A stretch of 64,000 nucleotides of DNA, taken from the NCBI GenBank assembly GCA_029260215.1, contig JAJDDQ010000040.1:1-64000 (forward strand). The letters are read 5' to 3'. Below the pieces are notes generated by a model, which saw only the letters and a list, made by a program, of their open reading frames with translations, was not told the origin of the DNA and searched no databases. Source of the stretch: Phycisphaerae bacterium (lineage in GTDB: Bacteria > Planctomycetota > Phycisphaerae > UBA1845). Made by a program: the position numbers and the translations under genes. How positions within the stretch are numbered: the stretch's first letter is position 1; every line of letters begins with the position of its first letter. Shown piece by piece: positions 44,852 through 53,632 of the stretch.

Positions 44852-46533
44852 TCGCGCCCACCGCGCCGGCTCAGCCCGTGGTAAAGTTGCGTGAGCGCGT
44901 GAATATCGTCGATCGCGTGACGGAAATGGCTGCACGCTTCCCGAAAAAGCACGCCGTCGTCTGGCCCGTCTCGCGACGAGGTCGTGAAGTTCGCTACCAG
45001 AGCGTCACCTTCGCGGAATTGATCGAAGAAATCGACGCATGCGCGCGAGGCCTGCGTTCGATCGGCGTCGCGAGAGGCCATCGGTGTGTCGTATTCGTGA
45101 AACCCGGGCTGGATTTCTTCGCCATCGTTTTCGCATTGTTCAAGCTGGGGGCTGTCCCCGTACTCATCGATCCCGGAATCGGCAAACAGCAGATGCGCGC
45201 CAGTTTGGCCGAAGTCGAATCCGACGCGTTCATCGGCGTACCCATCGCGCACGTGTTTCGCAAGCTCTATCCGCAGGCCTTCCGCAAACTCCGCGCCACG
45301 GTAACGGTAGGGCGACGCTGGTTCTGGGGCGGTCATCGCCTACGCGACATTCGCCGCAAAAAAGGACCGCCGATCGCAACCGAACCGACCCGCGCCGAAG
45401 ACGTAGCCGCAATCCTGTTCACCAGCGGCAGCACCGGGCCGGCCAAAGGCGTGATCTACACACACGGCGTGTTCGATGCACAGATACGATCCCTCCGCGA
45501 CCACTTCGGCTTCTCCGAGTCGGAAAAAGACCTGCCGACCTTTCCGCTTTTCGCACTTTTCGACGCAGCCCTCGGCATGACAGCCGTTCTGCCAGATATG
45601 GATTTCACCAAGCCGGGTTCCGTCGATCCGCGACGCATCATCGAACCGATTATCGAATTCAAAATCACGCATATGTTCGGCTCGCCCGCTTTGCTCGATC
45701 GCGTCAGCCGCTACGGTGTGGAAACAGGCGCGAAGCTGCCGACCTTGCGACGCGTCATCACCGCCGGCGCACCCGTCAGTCCGGATATCCTCGAACGGAT
45801 GCACGGCATGCTGTCACGCGATGCGGAAATACTCACACCCTACGGCGCCACCGAGTGCCTGCCCGTGGCATCGATCGGCAGCCGCGAAATCCTGGCCGAA
45901 ACCCGTTCTGTGACAGCCGCCGGCGGTGGCACCTGCGTAGGCAAACCCATGCCGGAACTTACCGTCCGCGTGATCTCCATAAGCGACGACCCCATCGAAG
46001 AGTGGAACGACCAGATAACGTTGCCCACCGGCCGCATCGGCGAAATCGTTGTCAAGGGTGATGTCGCAACGCGCGCCTACCATCATCGCCCCGATGCCAC
46101 ACGCGCCGCCAAGATTCGCGACGGTGACGACGTCTGGCACCGCATGGGCGACGTCGGATACTTCGATGAAACCGGCCGACTCTGGTTCTGCGGTCGAAAG
46201 GCACACCGGGTCATCACACGCGACGAAACGCTTTTCACCGTGCCCTGCGAAGCGATCTTCAACCAACACCCCGCTGTGTTACGCAGCGCGCTCGTAGGCC
46301 TCAGTACGGGCAACGAACAACAGCCGGTAATCTGCATCGAATTGGAAGCGTCGAGCAGGAACGCGAACCGCGACGACCTCGCGCGCGAGTTGCTGACGCT
46401 CGCCCGCACCAGCAAGCTCACCGCCAACATCCGTCGCGTCTTGTTTCACCCCGCATTCCCCGTGGACGTGCGACACAATTCCAAAATCTTCCGGGAAAAA
46501 CTGGCGATCTGGGCCGCAAGGCAACCGTTTTGA
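44848..46533 (+). CDS. oleC: OleC: beta-lactone synthetase (AMP-forming)
   Basis: Activates a 2-alkyl-3-hydroxy acid with ATP and closes it to a beta-lactone. 561-residue ANL-superfamily enzyme: P-loop FTSGSTGPAKGVIYTH near 191, FPLFALFDAALGM, TPYGATECLPVA, a GDVGYFDETGRLWFCGRKAHRV hinge region spread over the C-terminal third, and the RHNSKIFREKLA Lys near the end. The long divergent N-terminal part matches OleC rather than acyl-CoA ligases. Coupled to oleB by ATGA and to oleD by TTGA. Confidence 0.92.
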   Translation: MIAPTAPAQPVVKLRERVNIVDRVTEMAARFPKKHAVVWPVSRRGREVRYQSVTFAELIEEIDACARGLRSIGVARGHRCVVFVKPGLDFFAIVFALFKLGAVPVLIDPGIGKQQMRASLAEVESDAFIGVPIAHVFRKLYPQAFRKLRATVTVGRRWFWGGHRLRDIRRKKGPPIATEPTRAEDVAAILFTSGSTGPAKGVIYTHGVFDAQIRSLRDHFGFSESEKDLPTFPLFALFDAALGMTAVLPDMDFTKPGSVDPRRIIEPIIEFKITHMFGSPALLDRVSRYGVETGAKLPTLRRVITAGAPVSPDILERMHGMLSRDAEILTPYGATECLPVASIGSREILAETRSVTAAGGGTCVGKPMPELTVRVISISDDPIEEWNDQITLPTGRIGEIVVKGDVATRAYHHRPDATRAAKIRDGDDVWHRMGDVGYFDETGRLWFCGRKAHRVITRDETLFTVPCEAIFNQHPAVLRSALVGLSTGNEQQPVICIELEASSRNANRDDLARELLTLARTSKLTANIRRVLFHPAFPVDVRHNSKIFREKLAIWAARQPF

Positions 46534-47588
46534 ACGATGATTCCCACTATCGTCACACGCCCGAGCGCGCTCTCGTAACCGGCGGCAGCGGCTTCCTCGG
46601 TCGAGCGACCATAGAAAAATTGCTCGAACGCGGCGACCACGTCAGGAGCCTGCACAGAGGCCATTATCCCGAGCTGGAAGACATGGGCGTCGAAGTGATC
46701 CGAGGCGACGTCCGCGATGCCTCCGTGGTGCGAAAAGCCGCCGAGGATTGCGATGTCGTCTACCACGTCGCCGCCAAGTCGGGCTTCTGGGGTGCCTACC
46801 GCGAATACCACGAAACAAATGTGCAGGGCACGCACAACGTGCTGAACGCATGCAAAGAAAACGGCGTCGGACGACTGGTCTACACGAGTTCGCCCAGCGT
46901 TTTGTTCCACGGCGGCGACATGCAGGGTGTGGACGAATCCGCACCCTACCCGAGGCGATTCATCTCAAACTATTCCGCCACCAAAGCCAAAGCGGAACAA
47001 GCTGTGCTGGCCGCGAATTCCGCCGATTTGAAGACTATCGCACTCAGGCCGCACCTCATCTGGGGCCCGCGTGACAACCACATCGTGCCGCGCTTTATCG
47101 CACAAGGGGCAGCCGGTAAACTCCGCTGTCTCGGCGACGGCCAAAATCTCGTTGACGTAACCTACATCGACAACGCAGCCGATGCTCAAACGCTGGCTGC
47201 GGACGCATTGAGCACCAACCCAAACGCAGCCGGCCGAGCGTTTTTCATCAGCCAGGGCGAACCGATCAAACTCTGGGACATCATCAACGGCATCCTCGCT
47301 GCCGCCGGTGTGCCGCCGGTCAACCGTTCCCTGCCCCGCGCAGTAGGATGGACCGCCGGGGCCGTCCTGGAAATGGCCTACAAAGTTCTTCGTTTACCGG
47401 GCGAGCCGCGTATGACGCGCTTCGTCGCCAACGTGCTCTACACCCACCACTGGTTCGATATTTCCGCTGCCCGCCGCGAACTTGGATACCAGCCGCGCGT
47501 CACAGTGGAACAAGGGCTTGAACGTCTTGAGACATGGCTCCGCAAAACCGGCCGATATCTCGGCAATCGCCGAAATATCAACCAGTGA
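46530..47588 (+). CDS. oleD: OleD: 2-alkyl-3-ketoacid reductase
   Basis: NAD(P)H-dependent reductase of the 3-beta-HSD/extended SDR family, reducing the OleA product to the beta-hydroxy acid. VTGGSGFLGRATIEKLLERG at the N-terminus, YHVAAKSGFWG, TSSPSVLF and catalytic Tyr148/Lys152 in YSATKAKAE. 352 residues. The start is TTG at 46530, overlapping the oleC stop by four nt; no ATG lies nearby. Last gene of the pfa-ole group. A family D palindrome follows 18 bp downstream and the next gene is convergent. Confidence 0.92.
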   Translation: MNDDSHYRHTPERALVTGGSGFLGRATIEKLLERGDHVRSLHRGHYPELEDMGVEVIRGDVRDASVVRKAAEDCDVVYHVAAKSGFWGAYREYHETNVQGTHNVLNACKENGVGRLVYTSSPSVLFHGGDMQGVDESAPYPRRFISNYSATKAKAEQAVLAANSADLKTIALRPHLIWGPRDNHIVPRFIAQGAAGKLRCLGDGQNLVDVTYIDNAADAQTLAADALSTNPNAAGRAFFISQGEPIKLWDIINGILAAAGVPPVNRSLPRAVGWTAGAVLEMAYKVLRLPGEPRMTRFVANVLYTHHWFDISAARRELGYQPRVTVEQGLERLETWLRKTGRYLGNRRNINQ

Positions 47589-47606
47589 ATTTCAACCAAA
47601 GCGCAG

Positions 47607-47633
47607 CGAGCCGCGAACTTCAGTTCGCGCGGA
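47607..47633. repeat. Short palindromic repeat, family D, copy 3
   Basis: CGAGCCGCGAACTTCAGTT followed by CGCGCGGA, between the convergent oleD and PilZ-like genes. Its position suits a bidirectional terminator-like role, but it lacks T-runs. Confidence 0.8.
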
Positions 47634-47697
47634 CGCACCAGACACGACAACCGCAGTTTGCTCCGCGTCCATCAAATGTGATTGATTCGGATGAACT

Positions 47698-48114
47698 TCA
47701 AATATGACAGTCGCGCACATTGACCGCCCGGGCACACGCCTGCACATCATCAAGCACAAACGCACACCCCACGAGCAGCCCATGCTCGACTTCCTTGGCA
47801 TACTGCACGCTGGCTGGAACGCGCGGGCAGTACTGATCCGACCAGAACAGCTTAAGGAACAGAATCTGCCCCGGCTCGAATCGCGACCCGGACAAAAACG
47901 CGACGCCGACCTCGCTGGCATTGTGTAATGCCACGCTCACGTCCATCGCGCCGCGGTGTCCCGCCCGAACCAGCATAGGCCAGGAACGGTGATATCGGCG
48001 TTTGGCTCGCCGCCGGGCGCCGACATCGTATTCGCTGCGTTCGCGCGTCGCCTCCATAAACCGGTCGATTTCTTCGCGCAGAACGAGTTCAGGTTCGATT
48101 TCAATAACTGCCAT
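47698..48114 (-). CDS. PilZ-domain-like protein
   Basis: 138 residues. RRRAKRRYHRSWP followed by LHNASEVGVAFLSGSRFEPGQILFLKLF resembles the PilZ layout (RxxxR, then N/DxSxxG and beta strands), which binds cyclic di-GMP. The ATG at 48114 starts MAVIEIEPELVL and has AGAGGG upstream; a longer frame is open upstream but has no sense as protein. Convergent with oleD and not obviously related to it. Moderate confidence because the Arg motif is shifted. Confidence 0.6.
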   Translation of the reverse strand: MAVIEIEPELVLREEIDRFMEATRERSEYDVGARRRAKRRYHRSWPMLVRAGHRGAMDVSVALHNASEVGVAFLSGSRFEPGQILFLKLFWSDQYCPRVPASVQYAKEVEHGLLVGCAFVLDDVQACARAVNVRDCHI

Positions 48115-48228
48115 GTGATTACCCTCTTTCCCCAACCATTTGTACGATTGACGGAGCCTTTGAGCAAAACAATGTGGGTCCGATAGTTCTTGCGCGAATA
48201 CCACACCCGCAAGCCAACTCCAATCAAC

Positions 48229-48356
48229 CCCGAAAGGGTCAGCAAGCGCAACCGTGGCTTGCCGTTTAGCAGACGTTACGATGTCAGAAGGCGTCCCCTG
48301 TGGAAGCAGCCTCGCAAAGAGACGATTCTTCCGATGTCACCATGTAGGGCCACACC
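48229..48356. repeat. Dispersed composite repeat, family E, copy 3
   Basis: CCGAAAGGGTCAGCAAGCGC, CGTGGCTTGCCGTTTAGC, GATGTCAGAAGGCGTCCCC and the tail GATGTCACCATGTAGGGCCAC. It has the left arm and the tail of the copy at 9270 but lacks the middle. No gene in 48115-48459. Confidence 0.75.
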
Positions 48357-48459
48357 CTGCGGCGCTCGTCCGTGATCCGGCGTATTTCTCGAACATGAGA
48401 TATGAACTAGAATCCCGGTTCGGAATGTCCACGACACATATCGGAACCGGGAGTACGGC

Positions 48460-49173
48460 ATGAACAGCCTCACGCAGGTCATGAAGGAATTGAAGAAATG
48501 CGGTAGCGAGCAGACGCGTAAGATATACGCGCGGCACGGAGCCGGCGACAATGTATTCGGCATGAAAGCGGCGGACCTGAAAGCGATCGCCAAGAAAATC
48601 AAGGGGAACCACGAGCTGGCGTGCGAACTCTACGAAACCGGAAACTACGACGCGATGTATCTTGCGGGGCTGGTGGCTGACGGAAAACAGATGAGCAAGA
48701 AAGAGTTGGACGACTGGGCCAAGTCGGCTGCGTGGCTGTGGATTTCGGAGCACGCCGTGCCTTGGGTGGCGTCGGAAAGTCAGCACGGACGCGACATGGC
48801 GATGAAGTGGATCAAGCTGAAGAAAAAGGAATCCATCGCGGCCTGTGGATGGTCTACGTATTCCAGCCTGGTGGCCATCACGCCGGACGAGGAGTTGGAC
48901 CTGGCTGAAATCAAAGAGTTGCTGAAGCGCGTTGAGAAGGAGATCGACGCATCAGCCAATCGTGTGAAGTACACGATGAACGGTTTCGTCATCGCCGCGG
49001 CGATGTATGTGACGCCGGTCATGAAACAGGCCAAGGCCACCGCGAAGAAACTCGGCAAAGTCGAAGTGGATATGGGCGATACCGCCTGTAAAGTGCCGCT
49101 GGCATTGGAATACATCGAGAAGTTGGAGAAAGCGGGCCGGGTCGGGAAGAAGCGCAAAACCACGCGGTGTTAG
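48460..49173 (+). CDS. AlkD-like DNA alkylation repair glycosylase
   Basis: 237 residues, all-helical HEAT-like repeat protein of the AlkC/AlkD family: IYARHGAGDNVFGMKAADLKAIAKKI at the start, LACELYETGNYDAMYLAGLVAD, and WLWISEHAVPWVASESQHGRDMAMKWI. These proteins excise bulky or positively charged alkylated bases without base flipping. Lys-rich C-terminus. Single gene between two family E repeats. The family is clear; activity on a given lesion is not. Confidence 0.82.
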   Translation: MNSLTQVMKELKKCGSEQTRKIYARHGAGDNVFGMKAADLKAIAKKIKGNHELACELYETGNYDAMYLAGLVADGKQMSKKELDDWAKSAAWLWISEHAVPWVASESQHGRDMAMKWIKLKKKESIAACGWSTYSSLVAITPDEELDLAEIKELLKRVEKEIDASANRVKYTMNGFVIAAAMYVTPVMKQAKATAKKLGKVEVDMGDTACKVPLALEYIEKLEKAGRVGKKRKTTRC

Positions 49174-49256
49174 GAACACGCTCGTCGCCCCCGTCACGCG
49201 CGGCATGATATTTTACGAAAAAGAAACATAGCGATCAGGTGGGGGTCGGAGAGTGG

Positions 49257-49320
49257 CGCTCCGCTCCGAAAGGGTCAGCAAGTGCAGTAGTGGCTTGCCG
49301 TTTAGCGGACGCTACGATGC
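49257..49320. repeat. Dispersed composite repeat, family E, copy 4 (partial)
   Basis: CTCCGAAAGGGTCAGCAAGT, then AGTGGCTTGCCGTTTAGCGG and ACGCTACGATGCC. It is only the left arm and ends at the 3' end of the cysteine desulfurase gene. Confidence 0.75.
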
Positions 49321-49321
49321 C

Positions 49322-50440
49322 TCACCCGATCGAGCGAACAGCCGCAACAACCATCGCCGCCGCCGTATCGATTTCGGATTCCGTCGTATGGCGTCCCAGG
49401 CTGAAACGAATCGCCCCCAACGCGATATCGCGGGGCACGTTCATCGCTGAAAGAACCTGCGACGGATCATGCCGACCCCCGTGGCAGGCCGCCCCCGGGC
49501 TGGCGGCGATTTCGGGCAGCTTCGCCAGAATGTCCTGCCCGATCAACTCGCGAAACCCGATGTTCAGCGTGTTCGGCAGGCGATTCTCCGGATGACCGTT
49601 CAAGACGACGCGATCCCCCAACCCCTCACGCAGCAAGTTGTGGAATTTGGCGCAAAGCCCGCGCGATTTGCCACTGTTTGTGTCGGCTGCCAACTCCGCC
49701 GCTACCCCCAAACCCACAATGCTCGGGACGGGTTCCGTTCCCGACCGCCGCCCCTTCTCGTGGCCAGCTCCGTGAATCAGAGGCTCGATTTCCTGCCCGG
49801 AACGGATGTACAACGCCCCAACACCCGCCGGGGCGTAAAGCTTGTGCCCAGCCAGCGTCAGAAAGTCCACTCCGAGGTCGTCGACCTTGGCGTCAATTTT
49901 GCCGATGGACTGAGCCGCATCCGTGTGAACGGGTACGCCAGCCTCATGTGCGATACGTGCGATATCCGCAAGCGGCTGAATCGTCCCGACTTCGTTGTTG
50001 GCGTGCATGATGGTGACGAGGATCGTGTCCGGCGTGATGGCTTTGCGGACATCCTCGGGGTCAACCCATCCCGTGCCATCGACGGGCACTTTCGTGATCT
50101 TGCAACCGCGTGATTCAAGAAACGCGCACGGCGCTAGGATGGCTGGGTGCTCCACAGCCGACGTCACAATGTGGCAGGGGCGACCGGCGTAGCGCTCGAA
50201 CATGCCCTTCAGAACGAAGTTGTTGGACTCGCTGCCCCCGGAGGTGAAAACGATTTCGTCAGGCGAAGCGCCCAGCAAACGGGCCACCTGTTCTCGCGCC
50301 CGATCGATAGCCGACCGCATCTTGCGACCCAGCGCGTGTCCACTCGAGGGGTTGCCGTGGTGCTCCTTCAAATAAGGCCACATAGCTTCCACGACGGAAT
50401 CTTCGAGCGGGGTTGTGGCGTTGAAATCAAGATAAATCAC
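49322..50440 (-). CDS. Cysteine desulfurase (IscS/NifS family)
   Basis: PLP enzyme that moves sulfur (or selenium) from cysteine. YLDFNATTPLEDSVVEAMWPYLKEHHGNPSS is spread over the N-terminus, then VFTSGGSESNNFVLKG, HTDAAQSIGKIDAKVDDLGVDFLTLAGHKLYAPAGVG (PLP Lys in AGHK) and the mobile Cys loop SPGAACHGGRHDPS. Start GTG 50440 is chosen because AAGGAGG lies six nt upstream; an in-frame ATG 11 codons earlier is weaker. 372 residues. A NifS-like enzyme could also feed selenium to SelD, but the genes are not linked. Confidence 0.92.
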   Translation of the reverse strand: MIYLDFNATTPLEDSVVEAMWPYLKEHHGNPSSGHALGRKMRSAIDRAREQVARLLGASPDEIVFTSGGSESNNFVLKGMFERYAGRPCHIVTSAVEHPAILAPCAFLESRGCKITKVPVDGTGWVDPEDVRKAITPDTILVTIMHANNEVGTIQPLADIARIAHEAGVPVHTDAAQSIGKIDAKVDDLGVDFLTLAGHKLYAPAGVGALYIRSGQEIEPLIHGAGHEKGRRSGTEPVPSIVGLGVAAELAADTNSGKSRGLCAKFHNLLREGLGDRVVLNGHPENRLPNTLNIGFRELIGQDILAKLPEIAASPGAACHGGRHDPSQVLSAMNVPRDIALGAIRFSLGRHTTESEIDTAAAMVVAAVRSIG

Positions 50441-50633
50441 CGGATCCTCCTTCGTTTGTGGTCGGGGAATCATGCTAGCGGATCGGAGCGTTCACGGCGA
50501 GCACGAGTTTTAAGGAGTCGGGAGCAATCCTGTTCGGAACACAGATTGCATGTGGGCGGTGGCGAGGCCGCTGTATGTTTTCGCGCCACACTTTACTTGC
50601 GCGCCGGGCGGCCTGCGCGCATACTGTCCGGCG

Positions 50634-51160
50634 ATGGCTGGGACTCCAAAACCGAAGATCAGAGCGCTGGACCTCCACGGCTTCAAGCACTTCAAGCTGC
50701 TAAGCCCCATCCTCGAGAAGCTCCATGACAACGCCTGTCACCGCGACCGGGCCCACAATCGAAAGCTCCACTACGATCAGTGCGCGGCCCTCATCCTTGC
50801 TCTACTTCTTCAATCCCATCGTCACCAGCCTCCGCGGCGTGAACCCGGCCGAGACCATCGCCGAGGCACTCAAAACTTACCTGACCACCGGTCAACTTCC
50901 CCCGCTACCAGCCTGAACCATTGCACGTGGCTGAAGAGTTACGATTCTTCAAGCACGTCCTGGGTCGCCGGCACTTGATAAGCCACGCCGCCAACGGAAT
51001 CGAAATCCAAGTATACCTGGGCATGATTGCCTGTTTGTTGATTGCGTTGTGGACGGGCAAAAAACCGACGCTGCGCACCTACGAGATGATCTGTCATTAC
51101 TTCACGGGTTTAGCCGACTGTGCAAAGCTATTCAATTCGAAGCCATTGCGATGGACATGA
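50634..51160 (+). pseudogene. IS4-family transposase remnant, frameshifted
   Basis: The N-terminal part ALDLHGFKHFKLLSPILEKL...LHYDQCAALIL continues only in another frame as LLYFFNPIVTSLRGVNPAETI (shift near 50800). After a stop the C-terminal part reads LRFFKHVLGRRHLISHAANG and IEIQVYLGMIACLLIALWTGKKPTLRTYEMI. The central DDE region is deleted. Non-functional. Confidence 0.78.
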
Positions 51161-51729
51161 ATGGAGCGTATGCCGCCGAGGTGCAGGATCAATGTTCTGA
51201 CGCTGAGATCGTGTATGACCTGTTCCACATGGTGGCCAAGTACGGGCGCGAGGTAATTGACAAGGTGCGTGCCTCCGAGGCCAAGCGGCAGACGAATCGC
51301 GGTGCGCGAAAAGTCATCAAAAGCTCGCGCCGGTTGTTGTTGCGAAACAGTGGGAATCTCAAACGCAAAGATCGCGTTCGACTTCGAGAACTGCTCGCAG
51401 CCAACCCGCGTTTGGCGGCGGTCTACGTGCTGAAAGATGATCTCAAGACTCTGTGGGACTATCGCTACCGGAAATGGGCGAAGCGCTTCTTTGAGGAATG
51501 GTACACGCGGGCGATTCGCGGCCGGATCGAACCGCTGAAGCGTTTCGCTCGACAACTACGCGAGAAGATCGATGGTATTCTGAGCCACTGCCAATACCCA
51601 CTGCACACGAGCCTCCTGGAGGGCATCATGAACAAGATCAAAGCGATCAAGAGGATGGCCTACGGATTCCGCGATGACGACTACTTCTTCCTCAAGATCA
51701 GAGCCGCGTTCCCCGGAATTTCCGGATGA
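51130..51729 (+). pseudogene. ISL3-family transposase, C-terminal remnant
   Basis: From about 51135 the frame reads FEAIAMDMNGAYAAEV, DAEIVYDLFHMVAKYGREVID, RWAKRFFEEWYTRAIRG-like text, and HTSLLEGIMNKIKAIKRMAYGFRDDDYFFLKIRAAFPG. This is the ISL3 C-terminal DDE half with its natural stop; the zinc-finger/HTH N-terminus is absent. Its 5' break joins the IS4 remnant, so two unrelated transposons are fused here. Confidence 0.82.
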
Positions 51730-52169
51730 ACCAAATGTCTACTGGCAGACATTGCCCGATGCCGTCTGGGCTGGGATTGCGGTGATGGTGAAAGCTTCAG
51801 CGGGCGAGGCAGAGTTATTCCACTCGCCCGCCGGCAAACCCTCCGCCAACGCCCTTTGAGTCTCTCAACGACGGGTGTTTTGGGTATCGAACGTGCGAAC
51901 ATGCCTAGCGAATATCGTAGACGCGACCTGAGCACCGATTGCGCGAGCGATGACAGCCGCTGAGTCGGCGTCCAAATTGTCGCTCTTTCTGTGATCTGCA
52001 ATGCTTCTGAAGCGCCTTGATTCACTATTCGATGTGAGTTATTGATATACTTGGTTGCTACGCAGTCGTTCGAATCCCACCGTTACCGATTTTTGAGGTC
52101 ACTTTGGGGTTGGATGATCGGATCAGTGTGTTTGTGTGCTTCGGAGAGTGAGAGCCCGATGGTCTGGAA
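51730..52169. other. Gap after transposon remnants
   Basis: About 440 bp. It has lower GC in the right half and no frame with recognisable protein text. Probably more transposon debris and the leader of the next gene. Confidence 0.4.
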
Positions 52170-52988
52170 TTGGAAATGAGCAAACGTACGACACGCTGGA
52201 AGCGATCAAATTCTTGCCAATTCGTGGGCTGCTTGCATCTGGATCCGCTGTGCGGCAGCCCGGGTTGGAAGGGGCAGTTCGCCCCGGTCATCGATCGGTG
52301 TCTACGAGAGGCTGAAGTTTACAAAAACGCTGGCGTAGACGGATTGATTATCGAAAACACGCATGATCGTCCGTATCAAAAGACGCAGGTGGACGCAGGC
52401 TGCGTGGCGGGGTTGGCCGTCGCCTGTCACGCTGTCCGAGAACGCTTTGGTGGTCCCGTCGGTTTGCAAATTCTCGCAGGTGCCGATGTCGCAGCGATCG
52501 ACGTTGCAGCCACATGTGACTTGGACTTCATTCGGTCCGAAGGCTTTGCGTATGCGCATGTGGCTGATGAAGGAATCATCGAAGGGGATGCAGCCAACAT
52601 CCTTCGCCGCCGATCACACGTCTTTGCGGGTGGAATAGAAGTCTGGACGGACATCAAGAAAAAACATGGATCGCATGCGATAACCGGTGATCTTGATTTG
52701 CGAGAGGCCGCACGGGGCGCAGTTTATTGTGGTGCGGACGCTGTCATCGTAACAGGCGGATTGACCGGCGAGCCGCCGCGTGTCGAGGATGTCGCGTCAT
52801 TGGCAGGTTTGCACTGCCGCGTCGTTGTCGGATCCGGTGTCGATGCAAGAAACATCTCGGAATTCGGAGCCGTCGCGGATGTACTGATCGTTGGCTCCGC
52901 GTGTAAGAGAGGCGGCGACTGGAAGGGGCCGATCGATGCCAATCGTGTTCAACGCCTCGTCGATAAATTGCACTCGACTCAAGCCTGA
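52170..52988 (+). CDS. BtpA/SgcQ-family TIM-barrel protein
   Basis: 272 residues. FVGCLHLDPLCGSPGW corresponds to the BtpA MVHLLPLPGSP-type start, followed by YKNAGVDGLIIENTHDRPY, GLQILAGADVAAIDVAATCDLDFIR, ADVLIVGSACKRGGDWKGPID and barrel strands between them. BtpA is known from cyanobacterial photosystem I stability, while SgcQ-like members occur in sugar clusters; in other bacteria the role is unknown. Start ATG 52170 or 52176. No operon partner. Confidence 0.78.
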   Translation: MEMSKRTTRWKRSNSCQFVGCLHLDPLCGSPGWKGQFAPVIDRCLREAEVYKNAGVDGLIIENTHDRPYQKTQVDAGCVAGLAVACHAVRERFGGPVGLQILAGADVAAIDVAATCDLDFIRSEGFAYAHVADEGIIEGDAANILRRRSHVFAGGIEVWTDIKKKHGSHAITGDLDLREAARGAVYCGADAVIVTGGLTGEPPRVEDVASLAGLHCRVVVGSGVDARNISEFGAVADVLIVGSACKRGGDWKGPIDANRVQRLVDKLHSTQA

Positions 52989-53424
52989 CCTGTCCCTGCC
53001 GAAGACTCCGTCGCCCTTGTCAGATGAGGGCTTACGTTGCCGGCGAAACAGGGATTGGCAAGCGTACGACTTTCCCTCACAAACACCGAATTGAGGTTGT
53101 CCCATGACCTTCGTGAACCTGCTCGGCTTTGCTCGCTCGGCGATGCCGTCGGTGATGGCCTGACGGTAGACCGGGTCGAACAGACTGGCGATCTCTTCCA
53201 GCCGTCGCAGCAAGGCGTCGAATTCGTGGAGATTCAAGATTGCGGATCGGTAATCGCCTGCTGAAATCCCCGAGGTCGTGAAGGTCAACGTCGTTGTAGG
53301 AGTCGAAATCGCCGGCTTGGCAGGTGTCGAAGGCAAGGACGCGAAGCCATAAATCTCTTACGCCCTGATTATTAACAAGGGCCTGCGCGACGCTTTGGGG
53401 CATCGTGTAAGCCCTTGCGATGAT
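52989..53424. other. Gap with faint protein remnants
   Basis: No intact gene. On the minus strand 53260-53334 encodes AFDTCQAGDFDSYNDVDLHD, which resembles the dockerin-like tail of planctomycete surface proteins. A second minus frame (LHEFDALLRRLEEIASLFDP) is unrecognised. Both are short and out of register, so I read this as decayed sequence. Confidence 0.3.
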
Positions 53425-53497
53425 TACCCCCAACGGGACTCGAACCCGTGTCTCCAGGATGAGAACCTGATATCCTAGGCCGCTAGACGATGGGGGC
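53425..53497 (-). tRNA. tRNA-Glu (anticodon CTC)
   Basis: Acceptor GCCCCCA pairs with TGGGGGT, anticodon arm TCAGG-TTCTCAT-CCTGG (anticodon CTC), T arm ACGGG-TTCGAGT-CCCGT. Discriminator A; CCA not encoded. Confidence 0.93.
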
Positions 53498-53632
53498 GGC
53501 TAACTCGGTCGGGCTTCAAAACACCCGCCGATCAATGGGGAAAGGGTAGGGACCGAACGCGTATTCGTCAACCGCCCACCGTGTCGCCGCGTCGCAGTTG
53601 TGAGACGGGATTGACGCTTCGAAATCCGAGGA

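Noticed and set aside
53077-53433. Minus-strand gene with a dockerin-like stretch
   Set aside because: Only about 25 residues look meaningful, and the frame overlaps another open frame without domain text; kept as a remnant note only.
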